Shown piece after piece: positions 16,991 through 27,200 of a DNA stretch of 64,000 nt. Position numbers and translations under genes: made by a program. Numbering within the stretch: position 1 is the first letter of the stretch; each line of letters starts with the position of its first letter. The notes beneath the pieces were generated by a model. The model worked only from the letters and a program-made list of their open reading frames with translations. It did not search any database and was not told the origin of the DNA. Source of the stretch: Chitinivibrionales bacterium (GTDB taxonomy: Bacteria; Fibrobacterota; Chitinivibrionia; Chitinivibrionales; WJKA01). The stretch lies in NCBI GenBank assembly GCA_014728215.1, contig WJLZ01000200.1, positions 1 through 64,000 on the forward strand. The letters are read 5' to 3'.

Positions 16991-18297
16991 TACTGGATAA
17001 TACCTCCTGCAAGTGAAACAGTTGGAAACATGGTAACTTTTCCTTCAGGGTACGCAATCCCCCGTGCAGCATCCATAACCGAAACAACCGTCTGATATTT
17101 GATTTTGTCTTCGGCTACAATTTTTATATTTTCAAGATCATTGAACATCGGAGTATCAGAGAAATCATTCTTAGTGTACACAGTATAGAGCTGGAGCAAT
17201 GTTGCGTTCCTATTTACTTGAGGATGATAGGATTGGATTATTTCAAAAAGAGCCTTTTGTTTTATCTTTGCCAGTTCCCGGTTCAGGGTTTCAAAATCGT
17301 ATGAATCACGAAGGAGCGGGATATCCGGTTTTTTTCCACTGCCGGCGGCAACAGTGGAAGAGTCTTCTTCCTTGAAATAATGGAACAAATTAAAGCCTTT
17401 TTTTGTAACAACAACGCCGAGATCGAGCTTTACCTGCTTTTGGGGCTGATTACTGTCACCCTGTCCTCCACTACCGCCTTTTGCCGTTGCAGGAAGTTTG
17501 AGTTCGATCGCACCAATTTTCACAAACTCCGCGGAGGTTAAAAGCAATGGAATCAGGATGACCATAAGGTTCATCATCGGCGCAATATTCGGCTCGGTAT
17601 CGACATCTTCTTTAATCCGCTTAGATGAGATCTTGTAAGATTTCTGGACCTTTTGTGACGGAACCAGTGCCTTGAGAATGGAAACGGCAAACCGGTCTAT
17701 CTCTTTGGTTGCAAGATCGATTTTCGAACGTAATAAAGAATAGACCAGTATGCAGGGCACACTGATAAAAAGTCCCATCAATGTAGTATTCATAGCAGCG
17801 GATATGCCGGCAGCAAGAAGCGACGACTTTTCAACAGCAGAGACTTCAGGGCGTGCTACGGCGGCAAAGGAAAGGATAAGCCCGTAAATAGTTCCCATAA
17901 GTCCTAAAAGTGTCGATACATTGCCCAGCATCATAAGCAGATCCACCCGTTTTTCAAGAAGAGGGATCATATGAAGGCTCTCTTCTTCCATAGCGGTTCT
18001 GATCATTTCAGGGATTTCCTTTGCTTTCCGCACTCCTGCCCCGATAATTCTCGGCAACGCCCGCCGTCCTCCAGCATTACAGATCCGGTCGGCTTCATCA
18101 AGCTTATTTTCCTCAATTAACTTTTTTATCTTCCCGGTAAATGCTTCAGCATCCACATCCGTACGACGCCCGAGATCCCACCACCGGTCAATAACCAGAA
18201 TAAGGGCAAGCACAGCCACCGCCGCAAGTATCCACATGAAAATAAACCCGCTCTGTCCGGGCGAAAACGATGCAAGTATTTCGGCTAAAATATTCAT
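16990..18297 (-). CDS. ExbB/TolQ-ExbD/TolR fusion protein
   Basis: Residues 1-215 are a full MotA/TolQ/ExbB module: membrane helix 18-36, cytoplasmic segment, then two helices at about 122-147 (GNVSTLLGLMGTIYGLIL) and 165-190. A linker (215-235) leads to an ExbD-type part (236-435) with membrane helix 240-258 and a periplasmic domain with its final MFPTVSLAGGI. At the place of the conserved ExbD channel aspartate there is asparagine N243 (NIAPMMNLM, against NITSMMDMF in the next gene). The fused form fixes a 1:1 ratio within one chain, which differs from the usual 5:2. It is not a frameshift artefact: the linker is continuous. No strong ribosome binding site was seen. Confidence 0.88.
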   Translation of the reverse strand: MNILAEILASFSPGQSGFIFMWILAAVAVLALILVIDRWWDLGRRTDVDAEAFTGKIKKLIEENKLDEADRICNAGGRRALPRIIGAGVRKAKEIPEMIRTAMEEESLHMIPLLEKRVDLLMMLGNVSTLLGLMGTIYGLILSFAAVARPEVSAVEKSSLLAAGISAAMNTTLMGLFISVPCILVYSLLRSKIDLATKEIDRFAVSILKALVPSQKVQKSYKISSKRIKEDVDTEPNIAPMMNLMVILIPLLLTSAEFVKIGAIELKLPATAKGGSGGQGDSNQPQKQVKLDLGVVVTKKGFNLFHYFKEEDSSTVAAGSGKKPDIPLLRDSYDFETLNRELAKIKQKALFEIIQSYHPQVNRNATLLQLYTVYTKNDFSDTPMFNDLENIKIVAEDKIKYQTVVSVMDAARGIAYPEGKVTMFPTVSLAGGIIQ

Positions 18298-18330
18298 AAC
18301 GTAAGGAGTACCTATGCAATACCGACAGGA

Positions 18331-19098
18331 TTACGTATTGATTTCTTTGATCAGTTTATTATCAGTAAAAAGCTTTATATTATTATGTGTCACATGGACC
18401 CCGACTCCCTCTTTGAGTTGGGAAGCACTGATATGATATTTATGGGTTCTGTATGACTTTTCTACGAGTGCATTAACCAGTCGTAATGAGTGCTCGTCGA
18501 TTTCGTCGATAATTTTCTGGGTTTTTGATCGGAAAATTGCATAGAGAATGATTGCCGGGATGGCAACCATCAGACCGGTAAAGGTGGTATTCATGGCCGC
18601 GGCAATACCCGAGGCAAGAAGAGTTGATTTCTCAGCGGCGTCAATGCCTGGCTTTCCAACGGCGGCAAAAGAGAGAATCAGTCCGTAAATTGTTCCCATG
18701 AGCCCGAGCAGTGTAGCAACGTTTCCGACCGTAGCAAGATAATTTGTCCTCTTCTCAAGTTGAGGCACTACTTTCAGTATGGCTTCATCAACGCTGTTGC
18801 GGATTCGATCGGCCCCGCGATTCGCTTCATCAAGACCGGCCTTGACCACCGATGCCAGTGCCATCTTGCCGGCCTTTGCACACATACGCTGCGCAGCAGG
18901 TATATCATCTTTTTTAATATTGGTCAATATTTCTTTAACAAACAACTCCGCTTTGAAACCGGACCGGCTCATCAAATAAAAAAAGCGTTCCAGTACAATA
19001 GCGATACAGAAAATACCAACCACAAGCAAAATCCACATAAAGAGAAATCCGGGTTCGGAGGGATTGAATGAGTGGAAAAATTTTGCGAAGAAGTTCAT
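18331..19098 (-). CDS. MotA/TolQ/ExbB proton channel family protein
   Basis: This 255-residue protein has three membrane helices (about 18-37, 125-147, 165-188) and the family core GNVATLLGLMGTIYGLILSF. It is closely similar to the N-terminal half of the fusion encoded next (shared ATLLGLMGTIYGLILSFAAV and AAMNTT), so the two probably arose by duplication. TolQ/ExbB pentamers hold the ExbD/TolR dimer and couple proton flow to movement. AAGGAG precedes the ATG by 5 nt. Confidence 0.9.
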   Translation of the reverse strand: MNFFAKFFHSFNPSEPGFLFMWILLVVGIFCIAIVLERFFYLMSRSGFKAELFVKEILTNIKKDDIPAAQRMCAKAGKMALASVVKAGLDEANRGADRIRNSVDEAILKVVPQLEKRTNYLATVGNVATLLGLMGTIYGLILSFAAVGKPGIDAAEKSTLLASGIAAAMNTTFTGLMVAIPAIILYAIFRSKTQKIIDEIDEHSLRLVNALVEKSYRTHKYHISASQLKEGVGVHVTHNNIKLFTDNKLIKEINT

Positions 19099-19273
19099 AC
19101 GAGCTCCTTGGAAATAGTTTTCGGATAAGATACTGCTTCAACAGCTTTAATCCCCGCTCCTCCGTATGTAACAAACAGCAAAGGAACCGAAGAACAATGA
19201 TTAAAGATAAATGATTTACTTATACAATGCATAGGATAAGAAAATAATAAGCAGAGAGAGGTACTTTTTTTCT

Positions 19274-19603
19274 TTAGGGTACATAATTTTTGATTTCTTT
19301 ACCGGAAAATTCAAAAGCCTCCTCATAAGGAGAGTTTTCGATAACCGATTCATCGACCAGATCGGTAACATTAGTATTTTTTCCCAGGCTCTGGATTACC
19401 ATAGGAGCGAAATCCGGTCTTTGATCGGCCTTGATAAGCACCAGTTGAGGACGTCTGATTTTTCCTTCAATTCGCTGTTCTTCAAATATGAGCTGCTTTA
19501 CACTTTTATCTCCGGATGAAGCGGAAATAAAAGAGGAAATTCCGGCAAATACAATGAAAACTACAGCAGTTTTTAATCGTAACATCACTTTTCTGTTTTT
19601 CAT
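19274..19603 (-). CDS. Small exported protein of unknown function
   Basis: The 109-residue protein starts with a basic stretch and a hydrophobic core (about 11-30, LKTAVVFIVFAGISSFISAS), i.e. a signal peptide, leaving about 80 periplasmic residues. The mature part carries KIRRPQLVLIKADQRPDF and a charged end. I recognise no family. It is the first gene of the minus-strand run, 175 nt before the ExbB homologue, and may be a periplasmic partner of that complex. No good ribosome binding site precedes the first ATG; an in-frame ATG six codons later is an alternative. Confidence 0.65.
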   Translation of the reverse strand: MKNRKVMLRLKTAVVFIVFAGISSFISASSGDKSVKQLIFEEQRIEGKIRRPQLVLIKADQRPDFAPMVIQSLGKNTNVTDLVDESVIENSPYEEAFEFSGKEIKNYVP

Positions 19604-19959
19604 CAGAAATATTTTAATTAATGATAAACAATTTTACTTTAACAATAATAAATTATGGCGCAGGGGTTATACCAGTTGATTCCTATTATGTAGTATACTG
19701 TATTACCTCAGCAAAATCAATATATTAGATATGGTAATAAACGGTTTTTTATCTTGCTATCCGTACCGGCCGGACAGAATTATTTTCCAGCCCTCTTTTC
19801 CGCTGTTTTGCGCTGTCAAATTACCGATCAATCCGGGAGATTTGTGGTGAAAATCCGCTGCGAGCGGGTTATTTGATGTATATTATCATAGTTTAAACGC
19901 GTGCTTTGTGAGTCTGATATCCGGCTCCTTTTATTAAAAGTTCTATTCAGGAAAAACAT
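19604..19959. other. Divergent intergenic region, 356 bp
   Basis: The gap lies between the divergent small exported protein gene (-) and the arabinose-5-phosphate isomerase gene (+), so it should hold promoters for both. It is AT-rich on the left and mixed on the right. I could not pick a convincing promoter pair, hairpin or short gene in it. Confidence 0.5.
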
Positions 19960-20556
19960 ATGGATAATGATCTGAAACGGGCGAGGGAGATTCTCGATGC
20001 TGAAGCTGCTGCAATTCGAAATATCCCCCTTGACTCCGATTTTGCAGAAGCTGTATCCGAGCTTCTCAGATGTCCGGGTAAAGTCATTACAACCGGTATG
20101 GGAAAAGCAGGAAAGATTGCCCAGAAAATGGCCGGGACCCTCTGTTCAACCGGTACTCCTGCATGTTATCTGCACCCTGGCGAAGCTGCTCACGGTGATC
20201 TGGGGGTTATGAGTGAAGGCGATGCGATCCTTGCCTACTCCACCAGTGGAAAAACACGCGAGGTTCTCGAAATGCTGGAGTTGGCACGCCACCTCGGCGT
20301 AACATCAATGATAGGTATTACTTCCCATCCAGACTCATCCATACGGGAATTATGTCCGGTTGTGCTGAATATGGGTGAAATCACCGAGCCATGCTCTTTA
20401 GGACTGACTCCTACGTCAAGTACAATTGTCATGCTTGCAATCAGTGATGCACTTGCGCTTGTGCTTATGGAACGGAAAAATATCACACAAAAAGAATTCG
20501 GTCTGCGACATCACGGAGGATATCTCGGAACAAAGGCAAAAAATGCATGTTCATGA
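19960..20556 (+). CDS. SIS-domain arabinose-5-phosphate isomerase, no CBS domains
   Basis: The 198-residue protein is a single sugar isomerase (SIS) domain of the KdsD/GutQ/KpsF type: TTGMGKAGKIAQKMAGTL at about 47-64, the LHPGEAAHGDLG motif with the conserved His, YSTSGKTREVLEML, and LTPTSSTIVML. The enzyme turns ribulose-5-phosphate into arabinose-5-phosphate, the first step towards Kdo of lipopolysaccharide. Typical KdsD has two C-terminal CBS domains (about 330 residues); this one lacks them, a form known from other bacteria. AGGAA lies 8-10 nt before ATG. It is followed 37 nt later by nadB. Confidence 0.85.
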   Translation: MDNDLKRAREILDAEAAAIRNIPLDSDFAEAVSELLRCPGKVITTGMGKAGKIAQKMAGTLCSTGTPACYLHPGEAAHGDLGVMSEGDAILAYSTSGKTREVLEMLELARHLGVTSMIGITSHPDSSIRELCPVVLNMGEITEPCSLGLTPTSSTIVMLAISDALALVLMERKNITQKEFGLRHHGGYLGTKAKNACS

Positions 20557-20593
20557 CATGTACACTTCAAAACATTAATGGTTATCAACATCA

Positions 20594-22213
20594 ATGAATA
20601 TTGAAAAAACAGATTTTCTGGTTATCGGCAGCGGGATTGCAGGGCTAAATTTTGCGATCCATGCATCACAGTATGGAAATGTCGTTATTATCACAAAAAA
20701 GAGCAATACCGATTCAAACAGCAATCGTGCACAGGGGGGTATTGCATGTGTGCTGGATCCCGACGATGATTTCAGCCGTCATATTGATGACACACTCGAA
20801 ACCGGTAAAGGTCTCAGTAATACGGATGCTGTCGAAATCCTTGTTAATGAAGGCCCCGAAAGGATAAAGGAACTGCTGAGCTGGGGGGTCCAATTTTCCC
20901 GTTCCACCGATTCGAAAGCCTATGCCAGTCTCGACCTTGGAAGGGAAGGCGGCCATACGGCAAATCGAATAGTTCATGCAAAAGATCTTACCGGCCAGGA
21001 GGTTGAAGCTACCTTATTGAATTTAGTGAACCGCCTGCCAAATGTCACACTATTTCAAAACCACTATGCCATCGAGCTGATTACCAATCACCACGTTAAA
21101 AACCCACCACAAAAAAACCGGTGCTACGGAGCATATATTCTCGATACCGAAAAAAACAGAATATTTTCTCTTCAAGCGAAAGTCACCTGCCTGGCAACTG
21201 GTGGCGTTGGAAAAACCTATCTCCATACGACAAATCCGGAGATCGCTACCGGCGATGGTATAGCCATGTCGTTCAGGGCAGGTGCGGAAATACGAAACAT
21301 GGAATTTATCCAGTTTCATCCGACAATGCTCTACCATAAAAACAGCGATTCCTTTCTTATCTCAGAAGCCGTACGGGGATTTGGTGCAGTGCTGAAAAAC
21401 CATGACGGTGAAAAGTTTATGGATTCATATCATCCAATGAAGTCTCTTGCCCCCCGGGATGCTGTAGCGCAGGCAATCGACAAGGAGATGAAAAAATCAG
21501 GAAAACCCTGCGTGTACCTGGATATCACGCATATTTCCGGTTCAAAAACAAAACAACGATTTCCGAACATATATTCCCGTTGCAAAGAGCTGGGCCTCGA
21601 TATTACCAAAGACCTTATACCGGTGGTCCCTGCCGCCCACTATCTGTGCGGTGGTATATGGGTCAACAGTAACAGTCATTCAAGTATCGACACCCTGTAT
21701 GCATGCGGAGAAAACTCATGCACCGGTGTTCATGGTGCAAACCGTCTGGCTTCAAATTCGCTTTTGGAAGCACTGGTTTTTTCTTATCGGGCAGTTCATG
21801 ATGCCCGTAACCGGCTCTCATCAATTCCCTTTATTGACGAACGCCGAATCCCCCCATGGGATGACAGCGGAACGGTGGAAACGGAAGAATGGATACTGCT
21901 TTCGCATAACCTTCACGAGATTCAGACTACGATGTGGGATTATGTCGGCATTGTCCGTTCAACGCTTCGTCTTCAACGTGCTTACCGAAGAATAAATTTG
22001 CTGCAGAAAGAAATAGAAGATTTCTATAAAAGAACCAGGATAACTCCTCCGGTTCTCGATCTCCGGAATGTTGTCACTGTGGCGAAGTTAATCGTGACAT
22101 CAGCTCTGCGCCGTCATGAGAGCCGGGGGCTTCATTTTACCACCGATTTCCCCGGTGTTAATAGTCGCTACTGGAAAAAAGATTCTGTTGTTCCCCTACA
22201 ATTGCGCGTATGA
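20594..22213 (+). CDS. nadB: L-aspartate oxidase NadB
   Basis: NadB oxidises L-aspartate to iminoaspartate, the first step of NAD synthesis, with FAD. Seen: FAD-binding VIGSGIAGLNFAIHA at residues 10-24, NRAQGGIAC, the REGGHTANRIVHAKDLTG segment, EFIQFHPT, and the GVHGANRLASNSLLEALVF signature near 385-400. 539 residues is normal. No nadA or nadC was found in the window. Its stop overlaps the start of the next gene (ATGA). Confidence 0.95.
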   Translation: MNIEKTDFLVIGSGIAGLNFAIHASQYGNVVIITKKSNTDSNSNRAQGGIACVLDPDDDFSRHIDDTLETGKGLSNTDAVEILVNEGPERIKELLSWGVQFSRSTDSKAYASLDLGREGGHTANRIVHAKDLTGQEVEATLLNLVNRLPNVTLFQNHYAIELITNHHVKNPPQKNRCYGAYILDTEKNRIFSLQAKVTCLATGGVGKTYLHTTNPEIATGDGIAMSFRAGAEIRNMEFIQFHPTMLYHKNSDSFLISEAVRGFGAVLKNHDGEKFMDSYHPMKSLAPRDAVAQAIDKEMKKSGKPCVYLDITHISGSKTKQRFPNIYSRCKELGLDITKDLIPVVPAAHYLCGGIWVNSNSHSSIDTLYACGENSCTGVHGANRLASNSLLEALVFSYRAVHDARNRLSSIPFIDERRIPPWDDSGTVETEEWILLSHNLHEIQTTMWDYVGIVRSTLRLQRAYRRINLLQKEIEDFYKRTRITPPVLDLRNVVTVAKLIVTSALRRHESRGLHFTTDFPGVNSRYWKKDSVVPLQLRV

Positions 22214-24180
22214 TACCGCTCTGGCTGACAGTTGCATTTTTTGTTGTTGTCTATCTATTGCTGATAATCGTTTATGTTTATCGCATGCCGAATAAGAAAT
22301 GGCTGCGATTTATTCTCATAGTCCTCAGGACAGCTATTCCGGTTTTTCTTCTCGTCGCCCTCTTTCAGCCATCCATTACTTTCAGGTACTTTGCGCAGAA
22401 AACTCCCTCAACAGCCCTTCTTATCGATAATTCTGCCAGCATGGCCCTTTTCAATCCGGACTCTGCGGTACGCCCTTTTATAAAGGCATTTTTCAGTAAA
22501 ACAAAAAGCAAGGGTACAAAGCTTTTTCCGGTTTATACATTTGGCGATACGCTGGAACTCTGTTTGGATATTTCGGAAGTATCCTTTACCGGGAATTCGA
22601 GCAATTTCCCTAATACATCTGTCAACCAGGATCTCCGCAATGCATCCACAATAATTATTGTTTCGGACGGCAACTGGACTAATGCCCAATTCGCCGGAAA
22701 TGCACTGGAAGAAAAAAATGTCTATTACTATCAACTTCCTCAAATCGCCCCCAAACCCTATATCCACATTGAAGCCCACCCGGATAAAAAGGATGTGCCT
22801 CGAGATTCACTTTCCCAGGCGCTGATACATATATATGGCTACAAAAGCCACTCATTGCCATTGAATCTCTCGATGAACGAGCGGTCAACGACATTGGCCG
22901 AAAGAAAGGTGGCGGCCGATTCCGGTTTCTTTCGGGATACGGTAAAACTGCCACTCCCAACATCGCACACCGGAAGGCACCTCTACACCATTTCAGCAAT
23001 CAACAATACCGATACCGTGCAATCATCATGCAGGCTCATCCAGACAGTTGTTCCCAGCCGGTTTTTTGCAGGCTTTTACAGCACCTCACCGAAACTCGAC
23101 AGGCGTTTTATTTCACTCGCCTGCACATGGCTGGAAGACTGGATGGCCACGGAAACTACCTCAAAATCATCGGTCCTTTTCATCTTTGACTGGAACATCG
23201 AGACCGAAAAAATCATAAAGGCACTACCAAAAAACAGTGTCGTTGTATTCATGGGTTGCTCACCGTTCGAAAAAAGCCGGGTTATCAGGCCGTCACGACT
23301 GACAGTGATTGCCCATTCCGATTTTTCTGACAATCCGCTACCATCTCTGCCCGAAAATATGCCCGCTCCATCGAGCCTGCGGTCTTTCGATATCGAAACT
23401 CTCCCTTGGAAATCAGTACGACTTAGTGTTGTTGCAGATTATTCCGTTTCCACGTCCTCCCATCAGGATACGCTTCCACTCCTTGTTGTCGGCAGATACA
23501 AGAAACGCACATCTTTTTTTCTGACTGCAGAGGGGATATGGCGATGGGATTTCCAGACACAGGCATTTGACCGGCCGGTGAGTAGCTTTCCCTTCTCTCA
23601 GTATCTCTTATCGCTTATCCGGGAACAGCTTCTTATCAATGCGGTTGATGAATTTTACCTCTTTCCCGATAAGGAAGAATTACACGAAAGGGATTCACTC
23701 TTTTTCCGCGCCGTGCTTCCCGCAGAATGCCTGCAATCTTCAAAGGTTCATGCCAGGCTTCTCATCGTTTCCAACCAAGACACGGTTCAGGATACCACCT
23801 TGTCATTCATTCCCCCTCTTTCCGGAACCATGCGGCTCAGTCTGGCACCTGTTCCCGCCGACTCCTATATCTACACGGCATATCTCACTGCACAGGGACA
23901 ACATTATTCTTTCCGGGATTCTCTGCATGTCACAGTCGACAATTCGGAACGGGAGGTACGGGAACAGAACACGCTTTTTCTCAAGCAGTGGGCTCAGCCC
24001 GTTTCACCGGAGGAATCAGAAGATTTTCTGGAGCAACTCGAGCAGAGTATGACAGAGAGGGAACGGGAAACCCAAACCGGGACCTTTCGCATCAATCAAA
24101 CTTGGCCCCTGTTGATTATCATTCTGCTCCTCTTCGGTACAGAATGGTTTATCAGGAAAAGGGCTAGATTGGATGACTAA
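22210..24180 (+). CDS. Membrane protein with von Willebrand A-like domain
   Basis: The 656-residue protein has two N-terminal membrane helices (about 5-24 and 32-52), a vWA-like domain starting at LLIDNSASM with the metal (MIDAS) residues D73, S75 and S77 and a later strand IIIVSDGNWTN, a large beta-rich periplasmic part, and a C-terminal helix (WPLLIIILLLFGTEWFI) with a basic tail. The form recalls BatA-like or related membrane vWA proteins, usually paired with MoxR ATPases; no MoxR gene is here. It is translationally coupled to nadB by a 4-nt overlap, although no functional link is evident. The function is not known. Confidence 0.75.
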   Translation: MIPLWLTVAFFVVVYLLLIIVYVYRMPNKKWLRFILIVLRTAIPVFLLVALFQPSITFRYFAQKTPSTALLIDNSASMALFNPDSAVRPFIKAFFSKTKSKGTKLFPVYTFGDTLELCLDISEVSFTGNSSNFPNTSVNQDLRNASTIIIVSDGNWTNAQFAGNALEEKNVYYYQLPQIAPKPYIHIEAHPDKKDVPRDSLSQALIHIYGYKSHSLPLNLSMNERSTTLAERKVAADSGFFRDTVKLPLPTSHTGRHLYTISAINNTDTVQSSCRLIQTVVPSRFFAGFYSTSPKLDRRFISLACTWLEDWMATETTSKSSVLFIFDWNIETEKIIKALPKNSVVVFMGCSPFEKSRVIRPSRLTVIAHSDFSDNPLPSLPENMPAPSSLRSFDIETLPWKSVRLSVVADYSVSTSSHQDTLPLLVVGRYKKRTSFFLTAEGIWRWDFQTQAFDRPVSSFPFSQYLLSLIREQLLINAVDEFYLFPDKEELHERDSLFFRAVLPAECLQSSKVHARLLIVSNQDTVQDTTLSFIPPLSGTMRLSLAPVPADSYIYTAYLTAQGQHYSFRDSLHVTVDNSEREVREQNTLFLKQWAQPVSPEESEDFLEQLEQSMTERERETQTGTFRINQTWPLLIIILLLFGTEWFIRKRARLDD

Positions 24181-24220
24181 CCCTTTTCCCTTCACCATTG
24201 TAATATTGTAAGCCGGCAGA

Positions 24221-27200
24221 TTATTTCCAGCCGATACTTGCTTCTTTGATTATAACCGGATTTTTAGGATCGAGAGATTTTGCCTTATTCAGATGTTTTG
24301 TGTACAGGGCTTTGTTCTTCTCTTTTTTGGCGACTTTCGCAAGCCCGAATTCCGAAAGTGCATGATCCGGTTTAACCCCCAGCGCTTTCTCGTAATATTT
24401 TTTCGCCCGGGTGAAATCATTTTTCTGAAGGTATACTTCAGCCCGTTCAAAGAGCGCGGGAAAATGCTTGTCGTTGATAAAGAGTATCGATTTGTAGGTT
24501 TCTATGGCCTCAACCAGCTTATTTTCGGCTCTCTGAACTGTAGCAAGCAACATCAAGCCCTCGATATTTCCCGGTTCGGAGTTCCTGATCTCCTCGATAT
24601 ATTTTGCCGCATCGCTGTAGCGTTTCCGTTCGATAAGATCCTTTGCATACTGAGCACGGTATTTGTTATCGTTGGTCAGCTCGATGAGCCCCAGCATTTC
24701 ACCGCCGGCTTTCTCCTGTTTACCGGCCTGCTTATACAGTTTATAGAGTTCCATGCGAATTTCGATATCCTTTGTTTTGATGGCCTTCGCCTTTTCGAGA
24801 AGGTCAATCGCCTGAGTGGGCCGATTCGTTTTCATATACCCCTCGGCAAGAAGAAGAATTGTCTCGACATCTTTAGGTGCCATGGCATGAACAGTTTCGA
24901 GGTTTGCCAGGGCCTGAGTTGTCTGGTTCTTCTTCAGGAGTATGGCACCCACTCGCTTATTCGCCTCGACATTCTGCGGATCGAGTGTAAGCAGCTTTTT
25001 GAATGCAGAAAGCTCCTTGCCTTCATTTTTCAGTTCTCCATACACCTGCCCAAGGGTGAACCATACCTCTGCAATCGTATCTACCAGACTCGTTGTACGG
25101 GAGAGCATGGATGCCGCTTTTGAAAGAGATTTCTTATCCTCGGCCAGTATCATTCCGAGACGCAAAAAGTTCCTGTGATCTTTCGGATATTTTGACGTAT
25201 TGACCTGATACAGTTTCACTGCGCCCGCCTTATCGGATGCTTCCCTGAGATAAGCCATTTTATAAGCAGCATCACTGTCAACCACCCCAGGCAGTTTCGT
25301 ATACGCCTCATAGGTTTTCGCGGCATCAACAGGTTTATTAATTTTCTCATAGCATACGGCAAGCGGCTTGAGCATCCGCTTCAATTCGGAAGCCGAAGGC
25401 TTTTTTGCTCTTGCCTTGGCAAATGCTTCGGCAGCCTCCTTATACTGTTTGGTAGTATAATACGATTCACCCAGAACTATGAGGTACCGTGCGTCCTGTA
25501 ACGCTGCATCCTGAACTTTCTCCAGATAGGTGATAGCGCTTTTGAACTCTTTCTTTTGGTGTTCGTACAGCCCGATCTTTTTGGCAGCCTTCTGATCTTT
25601 CGGGGCCTTTACAAAGTATTTCTTGTAGGTTTCAATAGCAGCCCCTTGCTTACCGATTTTTTCCTGCAATTCGGCAAGCTCCTTGAACTCATTAACCGCC
25701 TTTGGATTAAGCATAACCACCTGTTCATAGGTGATAATTGCATTACTATTGTCGCCGATCTTTGCCTGACTTTCGGCAAGAGATGTAAGCACTTTGACGT
25801 TTTTAGTATCAGTCTTCAGAGCTTCCTGATACATTCCAATTGCGCTTTGGTACTTTTTCTGCTTCTTATAAATATCACCCAGTGCAATGTACATCGGCGC
25901 ATCCGCCTCTTTAGCCTTGATAGCACCGGTGATAACCGTCACTGCCTCGTCATCCAGTTTCTTTTTCAAAACAATATCGGCATATTTTTTATAAAAGCCT
26001 TTTATTGAAGAATCGTATTTAAGTGCCGAACGGTAGGCAGACAAAGCCTCGTCGAACTCTTTCAGCTCATAGAGCAGATTACCAAGACTTTTGTGGGCCT
26101 GAGCATTCTTTGGACCAAGTTCGATATACTTTTTAAGATGACCTACCGCAGCTTTCTTTTTGTTTTGTTTTGAAGAGATGTCATAGAGTTTTTTGAAGAC
26201 TTCTTTGCTCTTCGGCGTTAACACCGCAAGATCTTCATAGAGCGGATATGCGGTGTTGAAATTCTTTTTCTCCATGGAGTACTCGGCAAGCCGGACTCTG
26301 GATTCGATATTCTTTTTATCTTTGGAAACGATTTCCTTATCCAATTTTGCCAATTCAGCCCGTTCTTTTTCGACCATCTGCGTTTGATTCGTCTTATTCA
26401 AGGCATCGATAAGCGATAACCTGATCGCCACATCCTTTGGCAGCAACTTCTTAGTTTTTTGTAAAACATTGGCAGCTTCTTTTGGACGTTTTGTTTTCAT
26501 GTAAGCGTCCGCAAGCAGCAGCATCGTCTCGGAATCCTTTGGCGACATGGTCAAAACCATCTCGAGGTTGGTAATCGCTTTGCTGACCTGCCCTTTTTCA
26601 ATCAGAATAGCTCCTACACGCTTATTTGCCCGGAGATGCTGTGGTTCTTTTTCCAGGAGTTTGGAATAGGCTGAAAGCTCGGTATCAGTCATTTTCAGCT
26701 TACCGCTCACCTCGCCGAGTTTTTCCCACACAATCGCGGTATCGATAAGTGCTGAGGCTTTCTTGAGCGCGGTTTGCGCCTGGGGCAATTTCTCATTATC
26801 TTGAGAATATATCAGCCCCAGCTGGAGAAAATTTCGATAATCCTTTGGGAATTGCATCGTATTAGCTTTATAAGCTTCAATCGCTTTGGCCTTATCCGAT
26901 TTTTCTGTTAGCGATGCCATTTTATATGAAACATCAGCATTACTTATCCCGGGAATTTTGGCATAAGCTTCATAGGCCCGTGCCGCTTTGGCATCCTGAT
27001 CCAATATTTCATAACACTCACCAAGGGGCATGAGTATCTTTTTTAATTCATCGGCGGTTGGCTTGGCCTGCCAGGCCTGAACAAAAACATCGACCGCCTT
27101 TTTATGATCCTTTGTCTGGTAATACGACTCACCAAGAGCAATAAGATAGTCCTTGGTCTTTAAATTAACATCCGTGACCATCTCGAAAAAGGATATGGCA

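Noticed and set aside
19741-19959. A possible riboswitch-like leader before the arabinose-5-phosphate isomerase gene
   Set aside because: Short GC-rich blocks are present, but no conserved core of a known riboswitch class could be matched.
24293-25123. A 276-codon frame antisense to the large TPR gene, with similar shadows at 25556, 27221, 36072 and 36942
   Set aside because: These repeat at corresponding places of the TPR superunits and are Phe/Ile-rich, as expected from the reverse complement of Lys/Glu-rich TPR codons.
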